Shown: positions 9,901-21,600 of the stretch, one piece after another
Position numbering within the stretch: the stretch's first letter is position 1
Layout: each line of letters begins with the position of its first letter
DNA from: Anas platyrhynchos
Lineage: Eukaryota; Chordata; Aves; Anseriformes; Anatidae
Direction of reading: 5' to 3'
NCBI RefSeq assembly: GCF_047663525.1
Contig: NC_092621.1
Location: 10,637,001 to 10,701,000, forward strand
Length of the DNA stretch: 64,000 nucleotides
Position numbers and translations under genes: made by a program
Notes under the pieces: model-generated
Databases searched by the model: none
Told to the model about the DNA's origin: nothing
The model's input: only the letters and a program-made list of their open reading frames with translations

Positions 9901-12154
9901 AATGTAAGAAAAAAGAGAACCCCCTCCCCTTCTCTCCTTCTGCATCTCAGTTGCCTCTTGTGTTCAAAGACACTGTTGCAAAGCTCAGGTAACCACCTCC
10001 TGATAAGTTGCTAAAGTAGTGTGTCAACATCCTGCCTTCCTGTGTTGCGCTGGGCCAACATGACCAAATAAAAAAAGAAGATGAACCACAGCGCTGAGGA
10101 AGACCAAGGCCTTCATCTTCACGACCACCAGAGGGACAGAGACGACCCGCTAGCAACAGTGCGCGCAGTCGCAGAACATACCAGGATGTGCTGCGTAATC
10201 CTGGAATTACCGAGACCTAAAAAGGGACCCTGGCGGGGGTGAGGTGCGCGCCGTTGGCAGAGCAGAGACTCCCCGGCCACCCAGCGCTGTTTTGCTTGCT
10301 GTTTGCTTACTCAGTAAATTCCTTTCTATTATTAATGCGATGCTCTCTGAAAATTAATTAAGGGGGCAACTTATAACACCCCTCACGTGCCTGCAGGGCT
10401 GCCCGTGCCTCTGGGAGTGGCCAAGAAGCGTTCGTGTTTCGATTCCTTTTTCACAAACACCAAGGTGCAAACTCAGCAATACCGTCTCCGCTGCAGGCAA
10501 CCCCAGAGTTGTCCTAGGACGGTCGGGTGACCGAGACGTGCAGAGCACACCCAGGACAGCTTGGGTGGAGGATTTGGGAAAGGGGCAGGGGGATGTCTTC
10601 TGCTGCGGGCTTTGCCCTTGGTTTTCCAGTGATGGCGTGCTGTGCTCACACTCCCTGTCCCTCCAGGGGCACAGCTCCCCTGGCCTATGCCATGCAGCAC
10701 AGACCCTGCTGTCCCCCACCTGGCCTGAGTTCAAATCAACACCTGAAAAAAAACAGTCCCATTTTGGGGCCCTGGTGACAGCCAGGGTCCTCGACTTGCG
10801 GGCTCCTCCAGCCTGTGCCAGCCCAGGGACATACATGTACATACAGCAGCTCCCTACAACGTGAGCACGTGCAAACTGAACATTTGTTGCCCCCCAGCTG
10901 CAGCAAGGTGAGTTTAGAGACGGCCTCCAGGTCAGATGGATGCAGAACAAGGCAGGGCGATGGTCCCCAGAGCTGGGCTCAGGCCCCAGGCCGTGCTGCC
11001 CTGGATGGGTTCACCACCTCCTGCAAGCTCAGATAGCACCTGGCCCTCCAGGCACGCAATTAACCGGCTCTGCTGCGATTAAAATGTCAGTCCCACTTCC
11101 CAGTTCTGCTGACGGACGCTGGAAATAGCAAAACAACCTCGATCTGCTCTTAGAAAGCGAGCCTTGCTGCGAGGTACCCCTGTGGGCTTGGCTCTCCACC
11201 CTCTCACCCCGTCCCGGGCTGCAGCCCCGGCTGCTATACAGGGGGAGCTGGGGGCTGCCTGGTGCTGGGGGGCTCACCCCACCACACCATGACCGATGCC
11301 CTCATGTCCCTGTGTCGTGGTTTTACCCGGCCGGCAGCTAAACACCACACAGCCGTTTGCTCACCTTCCCCCCTCCCTCTCTGGGACGGGGGAGAGAAAT
11401 GGAAAGTGAAGCCCGTGAGTTGAGATAAAGACAGTTTAATAAGACAGGAAAATAATAATAACAAAAATAATAATAACAATAATAATAATAATAATAATAA
11501 TAATACAATGGTGATAATAGGACAGTAATAATAATATGTACAAACAAGTGATGCACAATGCAATTGCTCACCACTCGCTGACCGATGCCCAGCCTAACCC
11601 CGAGCAGTCCGGCCCCCTCCCCCCAGCTAGCCACCCCTATATATTGTTTAGCATGACCCCAGATGGTATGGAATACCCCTTGGGCTAGTTTGGGTCACCT
11701 GTCCTGGGTCTGTCCCCTCCCAGCTCTTACTGCACCCCCAGCCTGCCCGTTGGCAGGACAGAGCAAGAAACAGAGATGTCCTTGGCTTAGTATAAGCACT
11801 GCTCTGCAACAATTAAAGCATCGGGGTGTTATCAGAACTCTTCTCATCCTAAGCCAAAACACAGCATTCCACCAGCTACTAGGAAGAAAATTAATTCTGT
11901 TCTAACTGAAACCAGGACACCCTGGCACGGACATCGCCTCCAGCCTCTGACAGAGCTGCTGCGTGCTGCCGGTGGCGAGGGGACACGGCAGACACGCAGC
12001 AAGGGAGCCCAACACTTTCCTCTCGCAGGGAGAAGAGCGCCCACCTCTTACCTGCCTGTCGGCGATTTTCTCTGTAACCGGTCTCATCCCTTTCCATCTT
12101 TTCTGCTGCCAGCAGAGGCGTGAGGGCCAGGAGAAGGCTCCAGCGCAGGGCCAT
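3952..12154 (-). CDS. Receptor gene B: leader, six CCPs, TM, ITAM tail
   Basis: Predicted single-pass surface receptor, about 580 residues. Exons from the 5' end: 12052-12154 leader; CCPs at 8733-8948, 8120-8362, 7635-7871, 6978-7220, 6493-6735 and 5927-6157; 4573-4675 transmembrane; 4298-4344 and 4080-4151 tail; stop TGA at 3952-3954 after acceptor 3957. Each CCP shows four cysteines and a tryptophan near the last one; those at 8120-7220 and 6493-6735 are long (about 81 residues). The membrane exon reads [19 protein letters not shown] and has no charged residue. The tail joins to YTELQPYENSDHYCVI, an ITAM. No FN3 exons remain: an LTR lies where gene C has them, and CCP-6 and the membrane exon stay phase-compatible. 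Every exon is open. Intron 1 carries two solo LTRs. The ligand is unknown. Confidence 0.85.
4997..5500 (+). mobile_element. Solo LTR at the FN3 deletion point of gene B
   Basis: About 504 bp, in plus orientation with AATAAA near 5446 and the end TTATAACA. The U5 part resembles that of the LTR ending at 10378. No target-site duplication is visible: the flanks are CTAG and GAAGG. On the right, host intron sequence resumes a few bases short of the FN3-1 acceptor of gene C. The copy at 26139-26642 differs at four positions by my count. The left boundary is my estimate. It is a fossil with no coding part. Confidence 0.7.
9756..10378 (+). mobile_element. Solo LTR in intron 1 of gene B
   Basis: The right end is clear (CAACTTATAACA at 10378, followed by CCCCT). 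The left end near 9756 (CCCCG, then TGTAATACA) is a guess from the near-match of the flanks. The stretch CACCCAGCGCTGTTTTGCTT and the end are shared with the LTR at 4997-5500, so both belong to one broad group. Gene D has no copy at the matching place, so it inserted after, or was lost since, the B/D duplication. Fossil. Confidence 0.6.
11313..11919 (-). mobile_element. ERVL-type solo LTR with CCCTG target duplication
   Basis: Read on the minus strand it starts TGTCCTGGTTTCAG and ends AAACCACGACA. It has a TATA-like ATATATA, then ATTAAA before the end, and an AAT-rich stretch. It resembles the ERVL LTR that is abundant in many birds. CCCTG flanks it on both sides (11308-11312 and 11920-11924), the 5-bp duplication expected for ERVL. 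It lies in intron 1 of gene B, 132 bp past the leader exon, in the sense of the gene. Looks whole as a solo LTR; no internal part. Confidence 0.85.
11446..11536. repeat. (AAT)n microsatellite inside the LTR
   Basis: AAT/ATA triplets with scattered AAC interruptions fill most of this interval. The tract is a normal internal part of this LTR family and likely varies in length. Confidence 0.95.
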
Positions 12155-14120
12155 GCTGCCTTCTCCCCCCTGGCAGGACCGAGGGCTCGTCCCGCCGGCT
12201 GCTGCTCAGCGCCCGCCCGACTGCGAGATGTGCAAGCAGCGAAAGGAAGCAGGCAGGCAGAGCGGCTGCATGCGGGGCGAGAGGCTTCCTCATTGGAGAG
12301 GGAACCTCTGCCGCTGTCAGCACTGCTTTCGTTCCTCGGAGCACCGGGGCAGCTTCACACCCGTCTCACAGCCCCGCAGCTCTCTGAGTGCTGGCCGGAG
12401 AGGTTTTGGGGGCTCTCTGTGGGAGCAGCCCCAACCATTTCGGGATGGACAGCAGCGGTCCCAGAAGGACGTGTGAGCAGCCTGGCTCTCCAGGACTTCT
12501 GCGGGAAGATGGAGCTTCCACGCTCAGTAGAGTCATGCAGAGACTACGTCAGCACAACTCTCCCTCGATTAATATCTGAAAACTTGGAAATAATTGTGGA
12601 AAAAGGCCGCCAAAAGGGCATTGACGGTCTTTGTGAGCTGGTGGCGCACGCTTGGGCAGGAAAGCCGAGGTGCTGAATGGGTGCTGGAGCACAGGCTGAG
12701 AGCAGATGCTGGGTGACACGCTGGTGACAGCCACGGGGACCCGCAGTGTGGGTGCCATGGCAGTGATCCCAGGCCTGAGAGCCCGTCTGGTGGTAGGAGC
12801 CTTGAGGTGTTTTGTTTTCTCTGATGGAGACTTTGGAGTCTTTCAGTGTAGAGGCTCAAAAACCATTTATAGAGGTGCAGAAGCAAAAAGCAAACCACAT
12901 CAGTAGGAATGAAGTTCCCCTTTTGGGGGAATCTTTGGAAAATAACTAGGAAAATTCCATATGTCAGAAAAAATCCCCCCCCCCCGCCCCAAAAATAAAA
13001 ACCCACATCCCAGTACCGCAGCCCCTCCTGTGGGGACCCTCGGGCACAGAGGCTGCCACCAGCCCCCTCCCCGCTCAGGCACCCCTGGGGACCCTGGGTG
13101 AGCCCTGGGCAGGTGCAGGGGCTGCCTCCCTCTGCCTTTGGCATCCTCCTCTATATCCACCAGCACGCAGGGGCTCCAGGAGAGCTCCTGGCACCTCTCT
13201 TACCCACACACTGCACCACAGAGCTCCTTGCTGCCAGAGCGCATTCACCAAACGCCACTCACGTTCCTGAGGCTTCTGCCACACGCTTCCCAAAGCCTCT
13301 TCATGCACACATGGCTTCTGGAGATGTCACAGGTCACAGCACTTCCCCTCAGTAATCACAGCTGTTTGATGTCTTCCAAGACACGGTTAGAAGAGCTGGC
13401 GAGAGCCAGGGGTAGGAAGGAGAGGGGAACTGAGAGGAGTCCCTCAAAACCCTCACACAAAGCTCCTTCAGAAAGACACGGCCAACAAACACCGCGTGTT
13501 GCCCTTCCCCTCAGCTCTGTCCCCAGCTGCCTCCTCCTCCCCCTCAGCAGGGAATATTGTCTGTCCCCATCCAAGCAAGCACCCTGCCCTCCAGTGCCAG
13601 CTGAATGCCTCAGGAAACCCTCGGAGCTGCTCAATCCTCCCTCCCACTCCTAAGCACTACTGCTTTTCTCTTCCTCCAGAAACAGGCCCCCAGCCGTGTC
13701 CTGGGGATCACTGGGATGTTGTCTGTGGAAGACAGCCAGCTCTGCTGCTTCTTCAAACGGCCCCGTTCACCACCAGGCTCTGAGCCCTGCTCTTCAGCCC
13801 GTTCATCACCCAGTGCAGTGTGAACATGCTCAGCCCATCCTCCAGCAGTGTGCTGCTCAACAAGGAGAGCCTCTGGGCTGACCTTCCATGTCTGGGATGT
13901 TCCAGGCCCTGGTGTCCGGGGGGGAATAGGGAGGACAGAAAGCAGCTCCTCACCACAACCAGAGCTCTGAAGATCCTCAGGCCTGCTGCTGAGGGGTCTC
14001 AGAGGAGCTGCAGAAGGACAGCTCTGGGCTCATTCCCCACGTCCTGCGGGAGATGACTTGAGCCAAAGGGGAAAAGAGTTGGGCCTCTATCACCACGCAG
14101 GCAGACAGCCCGCTCACAGC
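12155..14120. other. Spacer between gene C 3' end and gene B leader
   Basis: Copy of 443-2420; it should hold the gene B promoter. It contains the relic CCP at 13013-13218. No gene is supported here. Confidence 0.6.
13013..13218 (-). pseudogene. Relic of CCP-5 exon end and intron (second copy)
   Basis: Same scar as at 1321-1514: intron sequence, donor GTAAGAG with its final GT at 13202-13203, and 15 bases of exon at 13204-13218, then a switch to shared upstream sequence. Confidence 0.7.
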
Positions 14121-14139
14121 CTTCTGCAAACCACAGGCC

Positions 14140-14145
14140 TTTATT
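14140..14145 (-). terminator. Poly(A) signal of gene C (AATAAA)
   Basis: Minus-strand AATAAA in the same GCAATAAAGGCC context as for genes B and D, about 1.5 kb past the gene C stop. Confidence 0.55.
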
Positions 14146-14416
14146 GCTTGTCCCAACAGAGCGGGCAGAGTGGGGTAAAGCATGTGGGCACCCAGGAGGT
14201 GGAAGGCACACAAACCGCCCCTCAGTTTCCCCATCTCACAAACCCGCTCATTCCCCGTTGGCTTGAGCCCACCCTTTCCCTCTCGGCCCGATATCCATGG
14301 GGAGCAGCTCCAGCAGAGCACGCAGGCCACACCAACAATGTGCTTGGTCCCAGAGGCCGGACACACTCCCTAGGATGAGGGGCAGATGCATCCAGAGCAC
14401 TGGAGGACACACAAAA

Positions 14417-15098
14417 CCTGAGAAGGACCTGGGCGTGATGGTTGATAGTCGGCTGAATATGAGCCAGCAGTGTGCTCAGGTGGCCAAGAAGGCCAACGGC
14501 ATCCTGGCTTGTATCAGAAACAGTGTGACCAGCAGGGCTAGGGAGGTGATCGTCCCCCTGTACTCGGCTCTGGTGAGGCCGCACCTCGAGTACTGTGTTC
14601 AGTTTTGGGCCCCTCGCTACAAGAAGGACATGGAGGTGCTTGAGCGGGTCCAGAGAAGGGCGACGAAGCTGGTGAGGGGCCTGGAGAACAAGTCCTACGA
14701 GGAGCGGCTGAGCGAGCTGGGCTTGTTCAGCCTGGAGTAGAGGAGGCTCAGGGGCGACCTTATCGCTCTTTACAGATACCTTAAAGGAGGCTGTAGTGAG
14801 GTGGGGGTTGGCCTGTTCTCCCACGTGCCTGGTGACAGGACGAGGGGGAAAGGGCTTAAGTTGGGCCAGAGGAGTTTTAGGTTAGATGTTAGGAAGAACT
14901 TCTTTACTGAAAGGGTTGTTAGACACTGGAACAGGCTGCCAAGGGAAGTGGTGGAGTCACCATCCCTGGAGGTCTTTAAAAGACGTTTAGATGTAGAGCT
15001 TAGGGATATGGTTTAGTGGGGACTGTTAGCGTTAGGTCAGAGGTTGGACTCGATGATCTTGAGGTCTCTTCCAAGCTAGAAATTCTGTGATTCTGTGA
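14417..15098 (+). mobile_element. CR1 LINE 3' fragment (copy of 2713-3394)
   Basis: Same 5'-truncated CR1 as at 2713-3394, duplicated with its flanks. The ORF2 remnant here carries an in-frame stop near 14739 not present in the first copy. Ends with the repeated ATTCTGTG. Confidence 0.95.
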
Positions 15099-15655
15099 AA
15101 ACACGCCTTCACTGGCACAGGCCGTGGGCAGCTCCTGCCCTGTAGCAGAGGGTGCTGGTGACAGACGAGAGAGGCAATGGGAGGGGAAACAATAACCCAG
15201 CACAGGCTGTACGAGGTCCTGCTTACAGCTGGGGAGCACCAAAACTCGAGAAAGGGCCATGAGGAGGCCTTCAAAATGCCGGGCCCAGGAGCACCCAGTG
15301 CCTCTTCCCACGGTCAGACTGGGAAGCCTCTCGCACCGCTGCCTGTCCAGGCAAGGCCAGGAGGGCTGAAGAGGGCAGTGTCTTTGTGCCCTGAAAGAAA
15401 TGGCTGCAGTCCTCTTGCTCTGGTTGCCCGGACGAGACCCCCAGTGCTGGTCACAGTCACACGAGAGACAGGGTCCTGGCAGCCACCAGCACTAAGCTGG
15501 GGTCGTCCTCCCCGCGGTCTCTGCTCTCTGACACCCGCCGTGGTCTCCCAGCGTCCTGCGCAGGGACGGGGACGGTCGCTCTCCAGCCCGGCCACCTCTA
15601 CCTGCGGACACCAACAGCACCCAGGGCAGAGGCTGCTGCCAGCCCTCGGCAGAGC

Positions 15656-18600
15656 TCACGCTGCCACAGCCGTGAGGGTCTGAGACAGGCCGGAGCGCTG
15701 GGCACTGCCTGGCACCGCCACGGCCCTTTCCTCGGGTCGCTCTCGACCCTCTGCCCCATACATGTGTGGGGGCCATCTCCTACCTGCTCCTTCTTCGGCC
15801 AGAAACCTCTCCTTGATCACACAGTAGTGGTCCAAGTTTTCGTAGGGCTGGAGCTCTGCAGGGGACAAAACAGCCTGAGGGACCCAGGGCTGCAGGAGGA
15901 GGAGCAGCGCAGACCCGGGCAGGCAGCAGCACAGGGTCCGTGGGGGTCTCCTGGCAATGACCTGCCCTCCTTATACCCTGGCCCCGCTGCCGTGGCTCTA
16001 CCTGTGTAATGGTCCTCCTCGGCTTTCCTGGGCAAGGCTTTCCTCCTCCTGGGAAGGCAAAGGGGTGTCCTGAGGCTGGGCAGAGGCTGATGGGGCTGCT
16101 GACTTGCAGACCCAGCCAGGAGCTCACCAGCCAAGCCACAGGAGGACCAGCTGCAGCCCCCATGGCACCCAGAAAAGGGTGAGAGCAGTGCAGAAAGCCC
16201 TCTCTGTCACCAGCCACCCCGCTAGCCCAGCATGGCCTGAGGCAGAGCAGCGACTCTGAGTTCCCTGCCTACTCACCTGCACATCACAAACCACAGGATC
16301 CCAGCAGACAGCATGACCATCGCTGACAGCACAGCCACCATGGTGACTGCAGTCCATGGCCAGGGACCTGGCGGCTGCCCTGAAAAGAAGCACACAGCCA
16401 GCAGTGGGTGCCACAGCCGGGGCCATTCACCCAAACCCTGGCATTGGGTGTCAGTCTGGAAGAACTTCCAAGCCAGTCTGGACAGCACGACTGGGCTCCA
16501 CAGCCAAGATCCACAGCCTTAGCGTTCTCCGGCCGTAAGCCCCAAGGGTCCCTTCAGGCAGGGCTGGGCACCATCTTCTGTACTGGAAGAGAGGGGCCAG
16601 CTCTGCTCACACAGACCCGAGTAGGGGCTGAAGCAATGCCACAGCTCTGGGGCCAGGACACTATCTTGTATGGCACAGGGTGCACAGACAGACACCAGCC
16701 TAAGCAGGCCCATGGCACAGAAACCTTTACCCAAGACACTGGGTTGAAATTCCAGGTAGGAAGCATCCCCGGCACCAGCAGCCGTCAGGCCCTGGACTGT
16801 CACTGTGTACTTGCTCCCCAGCATCTGGCAGGATGGTATGTACTGGGTGACAGAGCTGTTCACTGTCACCTGCTGGAATTCCAGGAAGCTGCCGTCCTGC
16901 GCGCTCCTGGCCGTGATGTTCAGCTGCAGGAAGGACAGGAGCTGCTGGGGACCAGCACCCGGCTCCCACCCGGCACCGAGGGGGATGGCAGGGTCCTGAT
17001 CTCACCACAAACACCCCTCTCCCTGCTGCCTGCACCCACAGGCAGCCCCTGCTCCCCTGGTACCTGGTACCCGAGGATCTCCCCTTTGCAGGAGGGCAGC
17101 ACCTGCCACCGCAGCGTCCCCGTGCTGGCATCCAGCCACAGCCGCTCTGGCTTCTCGGGCACTGGAAGCACAGCGAGACAGAGTCATGCACAAAGCACAG
17201 AACGCTTATTTTGTAGTCTCTTCAAAAACTTTGTTGCTGTTCTCTGAACAAATTCTAGCAGCTCAATATCCCTCTTATACTGATGTGCCCAAAAATGAAC
17301 ACAGTATTCAATATGCTTTCTCACCAGTGCTGTGTACAAGGGGACAATAACTTCATAGTCACAGAATCACAGAATCATCTAGGTTGGAAGAGACCTCCAA
17401 GATCACCCAGTCCAACCTCTGACCTAACACTAACCAGTCCTCCACTAAATCTTATCACTAAGCTCTACATCTAAACATTTTTTAAAGACCTCCAGGGATG
17501 GTGACTCCACCACCTCCCTGGGCAGCCCATCCGAATGCCTCACAACCCTTTCCCTAAAGAAGTTCTTCCTAACATCCAACCTAAAACTCCCCTGGCTCAA
17601 CTTGATCCCATTCCCCCTTGTCCTGTCACCAGGCACGTGGGAGAACAGGCCAACCCCCACCTCTCTACAGCCTCCTTTAAGGTATCTGTAAAGAGCGATA
17701 AGGTCGCCCCTGAGCCTCCTCTTCTCCAGGCTGAACAAGCCCAGCTCCCTCAGCCATTCCTCATAGGACTTGTTCCAGGCTCCTCACCAGCTTCGTCGCC
17801 CTTCTCTGGACCCACTCGAGCACCTCGATTTCCTTCTTGTAGCGAGGGGCCCAAAACTGAACACAGTACTTGAGGTGCGGCCTCACCAGAGCTGAGTACA
17901 GGGGGACGATCACCTCCCTAGCCCTGCTGGTCACACTGTTTCTGATACAAGCCAGGATGCCGTTGGCCTTCTTGGCCACCTGAGCACACTGCTGGCTCAT
18001 ATTCAGCCGACTGTCCACCATCACTCCCAGGTCCTTCTCTGCCTGGCAGCTCTCCAACCACTCATCTCCCAGCCTGTAGCTCTGCTTGGGGTTATTGCGC
18101 CCCTGGTGCAGGACCCGGCACTTGGCCTTGTTGAACTTCATGCAGTTGACCTCAGCCCATCGGTGCAGCCTATCCAGATCCTCCTGCAGAGCCTTCCTAC
18201 CCTCGAGCAGATCGACACATGCGCCTAACTTGGTGTCATCTGCAAACTTACTGAGGGTGCACTCAATGCCCTCATCCAGATCATTGATGAAGATATTAAA
18301 GAGGACCGGCTCCAGCACTGAGCCCTGGGGAACGCCACTAGTGACTGGCCTGCAGCTGGATTTGACTCCATTCACCACGACTCTTTGGGCCCGGCTACGC
18401 CGCCAGTTTCCAACCCAATGAAGCGTATGCCATGAGCAGCCAGTTTCTTGAGGAGAATGTTGTGAGAAATGGCATCAAAAGCCTTCCTGAAGTCCAGGTA
18501 GACCACATCCACAGCCTTTCCCTCGTCCACCCAGCACGTCACTTTGTCATAGAAGGAGATCAGGTTCATCAAGCAGGACCTGCCTTCCATAAACACATGC

Positions 18601-21600
18601 TGACTGGGCCTGATCGCCTGCTTGCCCTGCAAGTGCTGCGCGATGATACTCAAGATAATCTGCTCCATGAGCTTCCCTGGCACTGAGGTCAAACTGACAG
18701 GCCTGTGGTTCCCCAGGTCTGCCCTCTGACCCTTCTTGTCGATGGGCGTCACGTTTGCTAGCTGCCAGTCGACTGGGACCTCCCCCGATAGCCAGGGCTG
18801 CTGATAAATGATGGATAGGGGCTTGGCCAGCTCCTCCGCCAGTTCCCTCAGTATCCTCGGGTGGATCCCATCTGTCCCCATCGATTTGTGCACATCCAAG
18901 TGCCGTAGCTGGTCACCAACTATTTCCTTGTGGGTTGTGAGGGCCACATTCTGCTCCCCATCCCCTTCCACCAGCTCAGGGTACTGGGTATCTGGAGAAC
19001 AACTGCTCTTGCTGCTAAAGACTAAGACAAAGAAGACATTAAGCACCTCAGCCTTTTCCTCATCTCTTGTCACTAAGTTTCCCTCCGTATCCAGTAAGTG
19101 ATGGACATTCTCCTTAGTCCTCCTTTTTGTGTTAATGTATTTATAAAAACATTTTCTGTTATCTTTAACAGCGGTAGCCAGATTGAGCTCCAGATGAATC
19201 CTGCTGGCCTCCATTTCTGGTGCAGGCCAGGATGCCATTGGCCTTATGGCCACACTGCTGGCTCATGTCAACCAGCACCCCCTGGTCCTTCCGTGCTGGG
19301 CAGCTTTCCAAACACTCTTCTCCAAGTGTAGACCACTGCAAGGGGTTGTTGGGGCCCAAGCACAGCACATGGCATTTAGCCATGTGGAATACCAGACGAC
19401 TGGTAGGCCTCAGCCCATAGGCCTAGCTTACCTAGACCCACCTGCAGAGTCCTCCTGCATTCAAGCAGATCAACGCTCCCATGAAACTTGGTGTTGCCTG
19501 CAAAATGTCTAAGGGTGCAGTCGAACCCCAAAACCTCCTGCATCCTCCTTCCTGTCCTTCTCACAGAACAGAGGCACATATGCTAACCTGCAGCCAACCT
19601 CCAGATCTCCCTGGTTAGTCAGAGCTGATGGTATATGATTGAAAGTGTCTTGGTGTGCACTTCTGCCAGCTCCTTCAGTACCCTTGGATGGATCCTGCAC
19701 AGCCCCATACACTTACAAACATTCAGAAGATGGAGGGACGTCACTGATAGTTCCCATTGTATGACAGGGGTTTCATCTTGCCCCCTGACACCACCTTCCA
19801 ACTCAGGGGGCTGGGTACCCTGAGAGCAATTGGCCTTGCTGATAAGGAGTGATGAAAAAAAGGCATTAAGTACGTCAGTCTTATCCTCATCTTTTCTCAC
19901 TAGGATGGAGATTCCACTTAGTCTTCTATTTGCCGTTTTCCTGCTGAGGTATTTATGAAAGTATTAATTCTTGTCTTTTACTGCACTAGCCAAATTGAGT
20001 CCCAGGCTTTGGCCCTTCTCATTTTCTCCCTGAACAGCTTGACAATAGCTCTGTGTCCTCCTGAGCTGCCTGCCCCTTCTTCCAGAGTTCATAAACTCAC
20101 TTTCCCTTCCTGAGTTCCCAAAAAAGCTCTCTGATCAGACGGGCAGGTCTTCTCTCCCACCAGCTCAACTTTGGGCACGCTGGGATAGCCTGCTCCTGAA
20201 CCATTAAGATTTCTCCCTCGAAGAAAGTCCTGCCTTCCTGGAGTCCTTCAGGATGTGGAATTGCCTAACAGGGGACTGTGTCAACCAGATCTCTAGACAG
20301 GCCAAAGTCTGCCCTCTGGAATCCCAAGGCAGCGGTTCTGCTAAGTGCCTTCATTCATTCACCAAAGACTTAATGTTCTATTGTTTTCTGATTGCTGTGC
20401 CCAGCACAGTCGCTGACCATCACAATATCTGTGGGGGGACACTTACCTGTTGCATTTGTCCTCAGGAGCCGTGTCAGCAGGACGGTGCTGGGGGGCACTG
20501 AGATGGTGACGTTATAGTCAGTGAAGGGCTGCAGATGGTCACAGGTAAATGTTCCATTCTGGCCGTGCAGCATCTCCTGTGCCGTGACCTCCTCAGCCTC
20601 ACAGGACGGGGAGGAAGGCCCTGCCAGCCTGCACGTGGCCTGCATGCGCTGGCAGGCATCGGGCAGACTGCAGGTCCAGTTCAGTTTGATGCTGGTGGTG
20701 GAAACCTCCAAGGTCCCAGGCACGACCTGGAAGGCCTCTGTGAAGGAAGCATTGAAGAGGGTCACTGCCTTGCCTTCCCTTCCCCTGGCCCCTTGCAAGG
20801 TGCTGCGGTCACAGCCCTGCTCCCACCCAGCAGCAGGGAGAGGAAGGCGGAGGTGACACTGCCCACGGCAGGTCTCCAGCTGCAGAGCTGGAGGAGTCTG
20901 GATCACTGGAAGCTGGGCGTGAGCTTTGCATCACCTCTCAGTGCTCGAGGCAACTGCTGGTGGGAGCAGACCCCTGGCTCCGTTCCCTTGCTGCCTGGCA
21001 GCGGGCTCAGCCCCTCGGGAGGGAAATGCTCCCATGGGCGCTGGCCCTCTCGCCACAGAGCGCACCCGCACCCGGCTGGCAACCTCCATGCGTGCCTCTG
21101 AAACAGGGCCAGCAGCACTCTGCCATCGGGACCACCCTTCCCTCTTAAATGCACCTCCTCACTCACCCACGCACAGCCAGTGATCTACAGGCTGCCAGTA
21201 GTCAGTGCTTTTATTCACAACCCAGGACCTCTGAAGAGTTGGAGAGCTTTGGCCTGGGATATCTACACAGGCGATCTTCATGGGAGGAGGCCAGTACCCT
21301 TCAGGGCAGCTCACCATCACCACTTCACTGAGGACGTAGGATGCCATGTCTGGGACAAAGATTAATCTGGGGTCCCAGTGGGGCTTCTGGCATTTTCCTG
21401 CACCAACAAGAAGGGAAGGTGCTAGCAGGGCAGGGGCTGGCCATGCAGGGCAAGGCAGGGGACGTGGCAGGAGATCCCTGCCCTGGCACGCTACGGTGAG
21501 GGATGGAGCTGCGGGACACGATGTGGAGCAGCTTCTGCAGCACGGCCCCAGGAAAGGGATGAGGGCAGGAAGGGTCAGCTCCAGCCACTGCCCCCGGCCG

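Larger units (their letters stand above)
11713..16430. repeat. Segmental duplication of 1-4720
   Basis: The block matches the window start base for base with few changes at an offset of about 11.7 kb: LTR end, leader exon, relic CCP, CR1, tail exons and membrane exon. It joins gene B's leader to gene C's 3' part just as 1-4720 joins A to B, so the array grew by copying gene-plus-spacer units. The match ends near 16430, in the intron before the membrane exon. Confidence 0.85.

Noticed and set aside
18372-19253. 293-codon frame with reverse transcriptase similarity as a host gene
   Set aside because: It is ORF2 of the CR1 at 17359-19198, 5'-truncated and frameshifted.
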